Shown: one piece after another, positions 49,140-58,290 of the stretch
Position numbering within the stretch: the first letter of the stretch is position 1
Layout: each line of letters starts with the position of its first letter
Source: JAXGXJ01 sp963829545
Lineage (GTDB): Bacteria > Actinomycetota > Thermoleophilia > RBG-16-64-13
Assembly: GCA_963829545.1 (NCBI GenBank)
Contig: CAWHIX010000010.1
Coordinates: 186,001 to 250,000, forward strand
Length of the DNA: 64,000 nucleotides
Direction: 5' to 3'
Position numbers and translations under genes: made by a program
Notes under the pieces: generated by a model
The model's database searches: none
The model's input: the letters and a program-made list of their open reading frames with translations, nothing else
What the model was told of the DNA's origin: nothing

Positions 49140-49559
49140 ATGGAACGCGCACTGCTATCCGGGGAGTTCGACCACACCTTGGACCCCAAGGGCCGCATCA
49201 CCCTACCTGCCCGCTATCGCGAGTACTTCAGCCGGGGTGCAGTGCTCGTTCGTATTCCCGGTGAGGACCCTTGTGTGCGCGTCTATCACCCCGACGCATG
49301 GAGGGAGTTCGACGAGAAGTACCTCGAACCTCTCAACGTCTTCGAAAGCGCGACCGACGGCTGGCGCGTAAGGAACATCTATCGGAATCAGGACGAGGTG
49401 GAGCCCGACCGGCAGGGTAGGGTGCTCATCCCGCAGCAGCGCATCAAGGAACTGGGCCTGTCGGGCAGGGTGAAGATCGTGGGCAACCGCACCCATCTCG
49501 AGATCTGGAACCCGACGACGCTGGCGGAGCTGGAAGAGAAGAGAGATGGCAATGCCTAG
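49140..49559 (+). CDS. mraZ: Transcriptional regulator MraZ
   Basis: 139 residues with two AbrB/MraZ-type swapped-hairpin repeats: GEFDHTLDPKGRITLPARYREYF and QDEVEPDRQGRVLIPQQRIKELGLSGRVKIVGNRTHLEIW. The DxKGR and DxxGR motifs are intact. It forms a ring that binds phased repeats upstream of its own gene, and those repeats are visible at 49090-49139. It is the first gene of dcw and overlaps rsmH by 14 nt. The ribosome-binding site is weak, which fits operator and translation signals sharing the same bases. Confidence 0.95.
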   Translation: MERALLSGEFDHTLDPKGRITLPARYREYFSRGAVLVRIPGEDPCVRVYHPDAWREFDEKYLEPLNVFESATDGWRVRNIYRNQDEVEPDRQGRVLIPQQRIKELGLSGRVKIVGNRTHLEIWNPTTLAELEEKRDGNA

Positions 49560-50518
49560 TGTGGCAGCCTCGTTTGTCAGGGAGATGGCCATGGCGCACG
49601 TACCCGTCCTGACTCGAGAACTGCTGGACGTGTTGGACGTGCGTCCGGACAGCAAGGTAGTGGACTGCACGTTCGGAGCCGGAGGGCACGCGACTGCGGT
49701 GGCCGGCCTGTTGGGGCCTCGAGGGTCGCTCGTGGCCTGCGACCAGGATCCTGTCGCCGAAGAGTACTATCTGGATCTGAAGCCTGGGTTCCGTTGTCCA
49801 TCCAGCTTCTATCCCGGCAACTTCGCAGATGTCCTGGCCGATCTTCTGCAGCAAGGCATGAGCTTCACCCATGTCTACATGGACCTGGGAGTGAGCAGCA
49901 TGCAGATCGACACCCCGGAGAGAGGCTTCTCCTACAACTACGACGCCCCTCTCGACATGCGCATGGACCCGCGAACTGCAGGTCACCGCCGCGGATATAC
50001 TCAATACCTGGACGGAAGAGGCCCTCGCGGGTCTCTTCGCTTCCTACGGTGAGGAGCGGTACTCGCGTCGCATCGCTCGTGCCGTGATCAACCGTCGTCG
50101 CAACGTCCCCTACGAGCGCACGGCGGAGCTTGTGGAGACCATAAAGCGTGCCATCCCCACTCCAGCCCGATTTGGTGCTGGGAATCCGGCGCGCCGCGTC
50201 TTCCAGGCTCTTCGCATCGAGGTCAACGACGAGCTGAACAGTCTGCGGCGCGCCCTCCCCGAGGCGTTCGCGCTGCTCGAGCCGGGCGGCATCATGGCCG
50301 TCATCAGCTTCCACTCCCTGGAGGACCGCCTTGTCAAGGAGTTCTTCGCGGAGAGAGCACGAGGATGCACGTGTCCGCCCGACTTCCCGGTCTGTATATG
50401 TGGAGGTCGACCTGATGGTGATGTCCTCACCCGCAAGGTCCTCGTCCCCGGGTCCAGGGAGCTGGAAGCCAACCCTCGTTCGAGTTCGGCCAAGTTGCGT
50501 GCCCTGAGGAAGCTCTGA
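49546..50518 (+). CDS. rsmH: 16S rRNA (cytosine-1402-N4) methyltransferase RsmH (one frame break)
   Basis: A SAM-dependent methyltransferase. Motif I is VDCTFGAGGHATAVAGLLG, followed by YMDLGVSSMQIDTPERGFSYNYDAPLDMRMD, INRRRNVPYERTAELVETIK, the substrate block FQALRIEVNDELNSLRRALP and GGIMAVISFHSLEDRLVKEFF. The end holds four cysteines (CTCPPDFPVCICG). Skipping one base near 49973 (GACCCG|C|GAACTGCAG) restores the frame to TGA 50516-50518. ATG 49546 is in frame; ATG 49585 (MAMAHVPVL) is an alternative start closer to the family N-terminus. Confidence 0.93.
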
Positions 50519-51045
50519 TGGCCACGGCGACTCGGGCACAGTGGACGACGGCCTTCGTCGAGGGTCTTGAGCCGTCGGACGCCGCCAGAAGGAGTGCGGC
50601 CCGCTCCGCGTCCCGCAGTCGGACGGTCCGCTATTACGGCAAGGAAGCCACGGCCCGTCTACCTCAGGTCGAGCTGGAGATCGTACGGCCGGAGCCTCAG
50701 CCGCAGCTGAAGGTCGTCACGAGACGGCGGCCTCGACGCGGCGCGATCGTCACCGTCGTCGTATTGGCCGCACTGCTGTTGGTGGTCGGGATCGTCTGTC
50801 CGGTTCTGATCGGTTCGACTGCCACGGGCGTGGAATCGGCCATAGGGCGTCTCGAAGCCCAGGAAAGAGAGTTGGCTGCGACGGCCTCGGCGCTGTCGGC
50901 GCAGGTGTCGGCGCTGTCGGCGCCCGACCGCGTGGCAGAGCAGGCCGCGGAACTGGGCCTCGGTCCGGCAGCATCGGTGCATTACTTCAGCGCCGCAGAC
51001 TCCGCGGCGACGGCGGGGGGCGATACGACCGTAGCCGGCCGGTGA
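50518..51045 (+). CDS. ftsL: FtsL-like septum formation protein
   Basis: ATG 50518 overlaps the rsmH stop (TGATG). A long basic Ala/Arg-rich cytoplasmic N-terminus is followed by one membrane helix at about residues 76-98 (AIVTVVVLAALLLVVGIVCPVLIG) and a short periplasmic coiled coil (AIGRLEAQERELAATASALSAQVSALSAPDRVAEQAAELGL). This bitopic plan and the position between rsmH and ftsI identify FtsL, although its sequence is poorly conserved. FtsL with FtsB and FtsQ activates FtsWI at the septum. The frame is intact. Confidence 0.8.
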   Translation: MATATRAQWTTAFVEGLEPSDAARRSAARSASRSRTVRYYGKEATARLPQVELEIVRPEPQPQLKVVTRRRPRRGAIVTVVVLAALLLVVGIVCPVLIGSTATGVESAIGRLEAQERELAATASALSAQVSALSAPDRVAEQAAELGLGPAASVHYFSAADSAATAGGDTTVAGR

Positions 51046-52739
51046 CGCCGGTGAACCTTCGGCCCAACAACAGGCGCCTCGCGCTCTTCATGGGCTTCGC
51101 CGTCATCTTTCTCGCCGCTCTGTTCGCCCGCACCTTCTACGTGCAGGTGGTGGCCGCGCCCGATCTACAGGCCAAGGGTCAGCAGCAGTACAGTCAGACG
51201 GTCAAGCTCGATGCCCCCCGGGGGATCATCTACGACCGCGATGGATGTCGCCTCGCCGTGTCGCAGACCATGGCCACCGTGTATGCCAACCCCCGGCAGG
51301 TGAAGGATCCGTCGTCTACGGCCGAGGCGCTGGCCCCCATCCTGGACAGGCCGGTCGGGGAGTTGCTTGAGAAGCTCAACGAGGATTCAGGTTTCAAGTA
51401 TCTGGTTCGCAAGATCAAGGCGGCCAAGGGAGAGGAAGTAAAAGCCCTTGAGTTGGACGGGATCTTCGTGTGCGCCGAGGACAAGCGCGTCTACCCGGCC
51501 GGGACTCTGGCACCTCAAGTACTCGGGTTCGTGGGGACGGAGAACACCGGCCTCGCGGGGCTGGAGAGGGAGTATGACGACCTGCTGGCCGGGGAAGCAG
51601 GGGCCCTGCAGGTGATGAGCGACCTGTCCGGCAACAGGCTATCCACCACCTATCTCGAGGAGGCCTCGCCGGGGGATTCCATCACCCTCACCATCGACAA
51701 GGACATACAGTTCGAGGTGGAGAAGGTTCTGAGCGACATCGTGAAGGAGTTCGAGGCCCAAAAAGCCTGTGCCGTAGTCTTGGAGCCGGACAGCGGGGAG
51801 ATACTGGCGATGGCCAACACTCCCGTGTTCGACACCAACGACTATGGTTCGGTCGACGAGAAGGATCGTCGTAACTGGATCGTGACCGATCAATACGAGC
51901 CGGGTTCCACCTTCAAGATGGTGGTGGCCGCCGCCGCTCTCGAGGAGGGGTTGGTGACGCCTGAGACCACGTTCACCCTGGGCAAGGAGATCCAGGTGTA
52001 TGACCGTGTGGTCCACGAGTCGCACGAGAACGTCCCCGAAGAGCGCGAGTTGAGTGTCACCGAGATACTGGCCCAGTCGTCGAACGTGGGGGCCGTCACG
52101 CTGGGCCTGGAGTTGGGCAAAGACCGTCTGGTGAGCATGATAGAGAAGTTCGGGTTCACCAAGAAACTGGGCATCGATTTCCCCGGCGAAGCCTCGGGCA
52201 TGATGCTACCCGCCGATGAGTGGTCGGGCACGACCATCGCCAACGTCCCCATCGGGCAGGGCATCTCCGCGAGCCCTCTCCAATTGGCCGCTGCTTACGC
52301 CGCCATCGCCAACGATGGCATCCTCGTGCAGCCGCACCTGGTGCGCGACATCTCGTCCCCTTGGACCCGCCGGGTGGTGAGCGCGAACGTGGCTGCTCAA
52401 CTTCGGGCCATGCTGGCCGTCACCGTGGAAGACGGCACCGGTACCAACGCCCAGATAGCCGGCTATCAGGTGGCCGGCAAGACCGGGACCGCGCAGAAGG
52501 TCAACGAGGAAGAGGGCGGATACGCCGACGACCGCTTTGTAGCCTCATTCGTCGGCATGGTTCCGGCGGACCACCCTCGCCTGGTGATACTGGTGATGGT
52601 AGACGAACCCTCCACCGAGCACCTGGGCGCCCGTGTGGCGGCTCCGGCCTTTGCGAAGATCGCCGAGTTGTCTCTGCGCATGCTCGGCATCCCTCCCAGC
52701 GAGACTCCCCTGGGAGCGACAGAAACGACCACGCCCTGA
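51042..52739 (+). CDS. ftsI: Division transpeptidase FtsI (PBP3-type)
   Basis: 565 residues, frame intact. A membrane anchor (LALFMGFAVIFLAALFARTFYVQVV) precedes the dimerisation domain with LDAPRGIIYDRDG. The transpeptidase domain has the catalytic Ser in EPGSTFKMV, the SxN motif in AQSSNVGAV and KTG in VAGKTGTAQK. No PASTA domain is present. GTG 51042 overlaps the ftsL stop. It cross-links septal peptidoglycan with FtsW. The gene order ftsL-ftsI-murE is standard. Confidence 0.94.
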   Translation: MTPVNLRPNNRRLALFMGFAVIFLAALFARTFYVQVVAAPDLQAKGQQQYSQTVKLDAPRGIIYDRDGCRLAVSQTMATVYANPRQVKDPSSTAEALAPILDRPVGELLEKLNEDSGFKYLVRKIKAAKGEEVKALELDGIFVCAEDKRVYPAGTLAPQVLGFVGTENTGLAGLEREYDDLLAGEAGALQVMSDLSGNRLSTTYLEEASPGDSITLTIDKDIQFEVEKVLSDIVKEFEAQKACAVVLEPDSGEILAMANTPVFDTNDYGSVDEKDRRNWIVTDQYEPGSTFKMVVAAAALEEGLVTPETTFTLGKEIQVYDRVVHESHENVPEERELSVTEILAQSSNVGAVTLGLELGKDRLVSMIEKFGFTKKLGIDFPGEASGMMLPADEWSGTTIANVPIGQGISASPLQLAAAYAAIANDGILVQPHLVRDISSPWTRRVVSANVAAQLRAMLAVTVEDGTGTNAQIAGYQVAGKTGTAQKVNEEEGGYADDRFVASFVGMVPADHPRLVILVMVDEPSTEHLGARVAAPAFAKIAELSLRMLGIPPSETPLGATETTTP

Positions 52740-52797
52740 GGAGGACCGACACGAGCCGCATTCCATGGCCCAGGGAGGACGGGAACGGTCGGACTTG

Positions 52798-54402
52798 ATG
52801 GTAGAATCCGGACACGTGAGACTCGCCGACGTATTCAAGAACGTGAAGGGTTGCCGCTTCGTCGGCTCGCCCGAGACCCGCGTGAGTGCTCTCACCTACC
52901 GCAGCGATCAGGCGACGAGCGGCTCTCTCTTCTTCTGTGTCCCCGGCTTCGCGCACGATGGGCACGACTATGCGCCCGATGCGGTCGGGCGTGGAGCGGC
53001 CGCCCTTTGTGTGGAACGTCCCCTGGACCTCGCTGCCGTCCAAGTCGTGGTTCCTTCAGTGAGACGGGCCATGGGCCCTGCGGCCGCAGCGTTCCACGGC
53101 CATCCCAGTTCCCGCCTGCTGACCGTGGGCATCACCGGCACCAATGGAAAGACCACCTCGGCCTTCCTTGTGGCCCATCTGCTCGACGAGGCCGGGCTAC
53201 GCGCCGGACTGATGGGCACCATCGAGCGACGCATAGGCGGTGTTGCCGCGCCGGCCGGCAGGACCACTCCCGAGGCCCTGGATATCCAGCGTGACTTCGC
53301 GTTGATGCTGGAGGCGGGGGACAGGGCGGCGGTCATGGAGGTGTCGTCTCACGCCCTCGACCTCGGGCGGGTGCTGGGGATCGACTTCAGCGTGGTCGCT
53401 TTCACCAACCTCACCCAGGATCACCTGGATTATCACGAAACCCTCGAGGCGTATTTCGAGGCCAAGCGCACGCTGTTTGTGGACCCCATCTTCACGAGAG
53501 GTCAGAGCGCCGCCGTGATCAACATGGACGACGAACACGGTCGCCGGCTGGCCGCCGAATATCCCGCGGAGCGCCTCCTGACCTTCTCCGCCGCTGTGAC
53601 GGAGCCACGTGAGGCCGATCTGGTCATGCGGGATTACGTCATCGGCCCGATGGGGACCACCGGCACCCTGGAACTGCGGGGCAACGCGCTCAGGAGGTGG
53701 CAGGAAGCGAGGACCGCCGCCGCCGTGCCGGCGGCGCGTGCGCGCTCTGCGGTGACGGCCGGTGACGTCTCGGAGCCGGCGGCGGCGCGCTTCGCGGTGG
53801 AAAGCCGCCTGGTGGGTGCGTTCAACGTGGCCAACACGCTGACGGCCCTGGGCATCGGGCTCGGTCTGGGGCTGGACATGGACGGCATGCTGGAGGCGTT
53901 GCGTCGCTTCCCGGGAGTGCCGGGACGCATGGAACCCGTCGACGCGGGTCAGTCGTATGCCGTCTTGGTCGACTATGCCCACACTCCCGATTCGGTGCGC
54001 AATGTCCTTCGGACCGCGCGCGGCCTCACCAGCGGCCGTCTGATAGCGGTGCTGGGCTGCGGGGGAGACAGGGACAGAGGGAAGCGGCCGCAGATGGGGC
54101 GGGAAGCGGAAGCCCTGGCCGACCGCGTGGTCATAACCTCGGACAATCCCCGCAGCGAGGACCCGGAAGCCATCATCGTCGACATCCTGACCGGTATCTC
54201 CTGCCCAGACGCCGTGGTTGTCGAGCCCGACCGGAGGGAGGCCATCAGAGCGGCCCTTTCCGAGGCACGCCCCGATGACGTGGTCCTCATCCTGGGCAAG
54301 GGCCACGAGTCGGGTCAGGAGTTCGCCGATCGGAAGACCCCCTTCGACGACCGTCTGGTGGCGCGTGCCCTCATCGAGGAACTGCGCGGGGCCGCGGGAT
54401 GA
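52798..54402 (+). CDS. murE: UDP-MurNAc-tripeptide synthetase, meso-DAP type
   Basis: A Mur ligase with P-loop GITGTNGKTTSAFL, MEVSSHALDLGRVLGIDF, FTNLTQDHLDYHETLEAYFEAK and YAHTPDSVRNVL. The DNPRSEDP motif is the signature of enzymes that add meso-diaminopimelate; Lys-adding enzymes differ there. It catalyses the third residue addition to UDP-MurNAc-dipeptide in the cytoplasm. ATG 52798 is chosen; ATG 52765 and GTG 52816 are in frame and cannot be excluded, since no strong ribosome-binding site marks any of them. The frame is intact and overlaps murF by 4 nt. Confidence 0.93.
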   Translation: MVESGHVRLADVFKNVKGCRFVGSPETRVSALTYRSDQATSGSLFFCVPGFAHDGHDYAPDAVGRGAAALCVERPLDLAAVQVVVPSVRRAMGPAAAAFHGHPSSRLLTVGITGTNGKTTSAFLVAHLLDEAGLRAGLMGTIERRIGGVAAPAGRTTPEALDIQRDFALMLEAGDRAAVMEVSSHALDLGRVLGIDFSVVAFTNLTQDHLDYHETLEAYFEAKRTLFVDPIFTRGQSAAVINMDDEHGRRLAAEYPAERLLTFSAAVTEPREADLVMRDYVIGPMGTTGTLELRGNALRRWQEARTAAAVPAARARSAVTAGDVSEPAAARFAVESRLVGAFNVANTLTALGIGLGLGLDMDGMLEALRRFPGVPGRMEPVDAGQSYAVLVDYAHTPDSVRNVLRTARGLTSGRLIAVLGCGGDRDRGKRPQMGREAEALADRVVITSDNPRSEDPEAIIVDILTGISCPDAVVVEPDRREAIRAALSEARPDDVVLILGKGHESGQEFADRKTPFDDRLVARALIEELRGAAG

Positions 54403-55853
54403 TCCCCCTGACGGCCGAGGAGGCCCGGGATGCGCTGGGTCTGGCCTCCTTCCCGGGAGCGGTGGAAGCGGTGAGCATCGACAGCCGGACCATCAGACCG
54501 GGAGACGTCTTCGTGGCCCTGCGGGGCGAACGTTTCGACGGTCACGCTTTCGTCGCCCAGGCCCTGAAGGCCGGTGCGGGCGTGGCCATCGTCTCCGAGA
54601 GCTGGTGGGGCGGGCCGGACGCTGAGGAGCTGTCACCCGCCCTGAGTGCAAGGGTCGCTCCGGTGACCGACACGCTCGCGGCTCTCGGCGATCTTGCCAG
54701 GGCCGTTCGGCGCAAGTCCGGGGCCAAGGTTATCGCCGTCACCGGGAGCGTAGGGAAGACGAGCACCAAGGACCTCATCGCGACCATGGCCCGCCGGGTG
54801 GGCCGGGTCGTCTCCACCTCGGCCAATCAGAACAACGAGATCGGCGTGCCGCTGACCCTGCTGTCGCTGGAAGCCGACACAGAGGTGGCCGTGGTCGAGA
54901 TGGGGATGCGCGGCGCCGGGCAGATCGCCGCGCTGGCGCGTATCGCCGAGCCCGATGTAGGTGTAGTCACCAACATCCATCCAGTCCACCTTGAGCTTCT
55001 GGGATCGCTGGAGGGTATAGCTGAAGCAAAGGCTGAGTTGCTCCTTGAGCTGCGGGCCGCCTGCACGGCGGTCGTCCCGGCCGACTGCGCGCCCCTGGCA
55101 CCGTATCTGGCGGAGATACGCTGCCGGACGCTGCGCTTCGCTCTGGGCCCACGGCACGAGGAAGCCGAGATCTGGGGGCTGGTGACCGGTAGGCGCGCCG
55201 TGGGCGGAGCCGCCCTCGCCGTCCGCTGGCCAGACTCGCAAGCTGAGGTGGAGATTCCTTTCGCCTCTCGACATCGACTTGAGAATGCGATGGCGGCCGT
55301 GGCCGCCTGCTACGGCGCCGGCCTTGCCGTAGCGGAGTGCCTGCCGGGGATGAGGGATGTGGTCTTCACACCGGCGAGGGGCGACGTTGTGGAGGTCGGA
55401 CCATGGTCGATCATCGACGACACCTACAACGCCAATCCGGCTGCGGTGCGGGCCGCTCTGGACGATCTCGTGGACCTGGCCGGTGAACGCGGTGGCCGCC
55501 CCGTGGCCGTCCTGGGTGACATGCTCGAACTCGGACCCGACGAGGCGCAGTTCCACGAGGAATGCGGCGCGTATGCTGCCGAGGCCGGCGTGCAGGCCCT
55601 GTGGGGGGTGGGGACGCGCTCCCGTTTCACGGCTCAAGGCTTCGCGCGTGCGGCGCAGGGAGGTCAGAGGGCGGGTCATGTAGAAACAGTTGACGACGTA
55701 GATGCAGTCCTGGCCGGTCTGCGACCGGGCGACGTCGTCCTGTTCAAGGCTTCGCGCAGCGTGAGGCTGGAGACTATGGTATCTGCTCTTCAGAAGGCTG
55801 TCGGTTCCGGCATCGATCCCGCTGCCCGCGCGGGCGAAGGCGACGACTCATGA
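54399..55853 (+). CDS. murF: UDP-MurNAc-tripeptide--D-Ala-D-Ala ligase
   Basis: 484 residues, frame intact. The N-terminal UDP-binding domain has VSIDSRTIRPGDVFVALRGERFDGHAFV. P-loop VIAVTGSVGKTSTKDLIATM is followed by ANQNNEIGVPLTLL, VVEMGMRGAGQIAALA, NIHPVHLELLGSLEGIAEAKAEL and the C-terminal DDTYNANPAAVRAALDDL with LGDMLELG. It adds D-Ala-D-Ala to complete the stem pentapeptide. ATGA overlaps join it to both murE and mraY. Confidence 0.94.
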   Translation: MIPLTAEEARDALGLASFPGAVEAVSIDSRTIRPGDVFVALRGERFDGHAFVAQALKAGAGVAIVSESWWGGPDAEELSPALSARVAPVTDTLAALGDLARAVRRKSGAKVIAVTGSVGKTSTKDLIATMARRVGRVVSTSANQNNEIGVPLTLLSLEADTEVAVVEMGMRGAGQIAALARIAEPDVGVVTNIHPVHLELLGSLEGIAEAKAELLLELRAACTAVVPADCAPLAPYLAEIRCRTLRFALGPRHEEAEIWGLVTGRRAVGGAALAVRWPDSQAEVEIPFASRHRLENAMAAVAACYGAGLAVAECLPGMRDVVFTPARGDVVEVGPWSIIDDTYNANPAAVRAALDDLVDLAGERGGRPVAVLGDMLELGPDEAQFHEECGAYAAEAGVQALWGVGTRSRFTAQGFARAAQGGQRAGHVETVDDVDAVLAGLRPGDVVLFKASRSVRLETMVSALQKAVGSGIDPAARAGEGDDS

Positions 55854-56833
55854 TCAGAATCCTGGGGGCCACTCTGCTGGCCGTCGTGATATCCATGCTG
55901 GTGGGACCCCGCTTCATCCGCTGGCTGCAGCGCCGCGGAATCGGCCAGAACATCCGCGAGCTCACCCCCGAGCGGCATAGCGCGAAGCAGGGCACGCCTA
56001 CGATGGGCGGCGTACTCATCCTGAGCGCGGCCTTCATCCCCTACCTCATCTTCGCCAGCAAGACGGTCCCCAGCCTGGTGGTGTTCATCTTGACCTTCGG
56101 ATCGGGAGCCATCGGGCTGGCCGACGACATGCTCAAGCAGAGACGGCAGCGCTCCCTGGGCCTGAGCGCGAGGGTCAAGCTTCTCCTCCAGGTCCCCTTG
56201 GTGGCGGTGGCCGTGTTCATCGCTCTGCGCTTCGGGGGTGTCGACACGGAGCTGACGGTCCCCTTCGTACGGGCGGGTCTCGACATCGGCCTCTTCTACT
56301 ACGTGTTCGCGTTCATCCTCATCGCCGGTTTCTCCAACGCCGTCAATCTCACGGACGGCCTCGACGGCTTGGCGGCGGGCACGGTCGCGGTCGCGCTCTT
56401 CGCCTGCGCCGGCATAGCCTACCTGCTCGGCGAGAACGATCTCGCCATCCTGGCCGCCGTCCTGACCGGAGCGTCGCTGGGCTTCCTGTGGTACAACTCG
56501 CATCCCGCCTCCATCTTCATGGGCGACACCGGCTCGCTGGCCCTGGGCGCCGCGCTGGGGGGGATGGCGGTAGCCACCGGGACCGAGATCCTGATCCTGC
56601 TCATCGGCGGCCTGTTCGTGGTCGAAGCGCTGAGCGTGATGATCCAGGTGTTCAGCTTCCGCTTCTTCCACAAGCGCGTCTTCCTGATGACCCCCATACA
56701 TCATCACTTCGAGCTCTTGGGCTGGTCGGAGACGAAGATCATCGTGCGCTTCTGGATCATATCGGCCATGCTGGGCGCTTCGGGCCTCACCCTCTACTAC
56801 CTCAGCTTCAACCAGGGGATAACGGGAAGATGA
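55850..56833 (+). CDS. mraY: Phospho-MurNAc-pentapeptide translocase MraY
   Basis: A polytopic enzyme making lipid I from UDP-MurNAc-pentapeptide and undecaprenyl phosphate. 327 residues, frame intact. HSAKQGTPTMGGVLIL, the catalytic aspartates in GLADDMLK, NLTDGLDGLAAGTVA, FLWYNSHPASIFMGDTGSLALGAALGG and the C-terminal MTPIHHHFELLGWSE are all present. It is the membrane target of several nucleoside antibiotics. It overlaps murF and murD by 4 nt each. Confidence 0.96.
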   Translation: MIRILGATLLAVVISMLVGPRFIRWLQRRGIGQNIRELTPERHSAKQGTPTMGGVLILSAAFIPYLIFASKTVPSLVVFILTFGSGAIGLADDMLKQRRQRSLGLSARVKLLLQVPLVAVAVFIALRFGGVDTELTVPFVRAGLDIGLFYYVFAFILIAGFSNAVNLTDGLDGLAAGTVAVALFACAGIAYLLGENDLAILAAVLTGASLGFLWYNSHPASIFMGDTGSLALGAALGGMAVATGTEILILLIGGLFVVEALSVMIQVFSFRFFHKRVFLMTPIHHHFELLGWSETKIIVRFWIISAMLGASGLTLYYLSFNQGITGR

Positions 56834-58290
56834 GCGGGCGCGGCGGACGGCACTGGACGCCTCTCGTGGACCCGGCGCAGGCCTGCCGGCGGGTGTCGAC
56901 AGTGTACTGGTGCTTGGAGCCAGCCGGTCGGGTCTCGCTGCCGCCGTGGCGCTGGGACGGCAGGGGGCGCGTGTGGTCCTTGTCGACCGCAGAGAACGGG
57001 GCTCGATCGAGGGCCTGGAAGAGGTGCTGGCGCCCGGCGTCGATTTCCTGACCGAGGAGTCTGGTGTCTGCCGCGTGGCCTCCGGTCGATCTGGTGATCA
57101 AGAGCCCGGGAGTCCCGGCAGAGTCGGCCGTGGTCTCCGCGGCCACGGAGAAGGGCATCGCCGTGTGGAGCGAGGTGGAGCTGGCCTACGCATTGCTGCC
57201 CAACCCCTTCGACGCCATCACGGGCACCAACGGCAAGACGACCACTACGGCTCTGCTCGGGCATCTCTTCGCCACAGCCGGGCGACCCGCTCGGGTGCTG
57301 GGCAACATCGGCACGGCCGTGACCTCCGTGGCCGGTGCGCTCGGCCCCGAGGAAGAACTCGTGGTGGAGGTGTCGAGCTTCCAACTCGAAGACGTGCACT
57401 CCTTCCGCCCGGCCGTGGGCGTGTTCCTCAACCTGACGCCGGACCATCTCGACCGACACGGCACCATGGAGAGGTACCTGGCCTGCAAGGCCAAGTTGTT
57501 CGCCCGGCAGGGGCCTGACGATGTGGCCGTGCTCAATTTGGCGGACGAGGCGGTCGCAGGGGTGGGCGAGAGTCTGCTGACTCGGGAGGACGGCCCGCGG
57601 GTGGCCTTCTTCTCCGTGCGTCTCCGCTGCGCCCGCGGCGGGCGGGCGGACTCCCGATTCGTACGTGGAAGAGGGATGGTTGTTGCTCGAGCGTCGGCGC
57701 CTTCTCCCGGTCGAGGAGATCCTGCTACCCGGCCGTCACAACCTGGAGAACTGCCTGGCCGCCGGCACGGCGGCCCTGGCGCGGGGAGTGGACCGGGAAG
57801 CCGTGGCCGAGGGGCTGCGCACGTTCCGGGGTGTGGTCCACCGACTGGAGCCGGTGGGCACGGTAGGGGGAGTCTCTTCGTGAACGACAGCAAGGCTACC
57901 AACGTGGACGCAACTCTGACCGCGCTCAATGCCTATCCCAGGGGGACTCATCTCATCCTGGGTGGCAGGGACAAGGCCTCCGACTACCGCCCCGTGGCCC
58001 GCGCCTGCGCCGGCGTCTGCAGGGCCGTCTATCTCATCGGGGAGGCCACGCCTCTCATCGAGGCCGCTTTTCGCGAGGTGCGTCGGGAGCCGGGGATGGA
58101 GGGAGTGCCCGAACCCGGTCGCTACGAGGACCTGGAACGCGCCGTCCGGGCCGCGGCCCGGACGGCGCAGCATGGTGAGGTGGTGCTTCTGGCACCGGCC
58201 TGTGCCAGCTTCGACCAGTACACGAGCTACGAGGAGCGGGGTGACCATTTCCGGTCGCTGGTGGCGGCGCTGCAGGAGAGCTTGTCATGA
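56830..58290 (+). CDS. murD: UDP-MurNAc-L-alanine--D-glutamate ligase (four frame breaks)
   Basis: The N-terminal Rossmann-like domain has VLVLGASRSGLAAAVALGRQGARVVLVD. VDLVIKSPGVP follows, then P-loop AITGTNGKTTTTALLG, GNIGTAV, VVEVSSFQLEDV, LNLTPDHLDRH and the C-terminal FVNDSKATNVDATLTAL and LILGGRDKASDY. One base is missing near 56883, one is surplus near 57063 and 57652, and one is missing in a G-run near 57871. ATG 56830 overlaps the mraY stop. It adds D-Glu to UDP-MurNAc-L-Ala. It ends at TGA 58288-58290, overlapping ftsW. Confidence 0.92.
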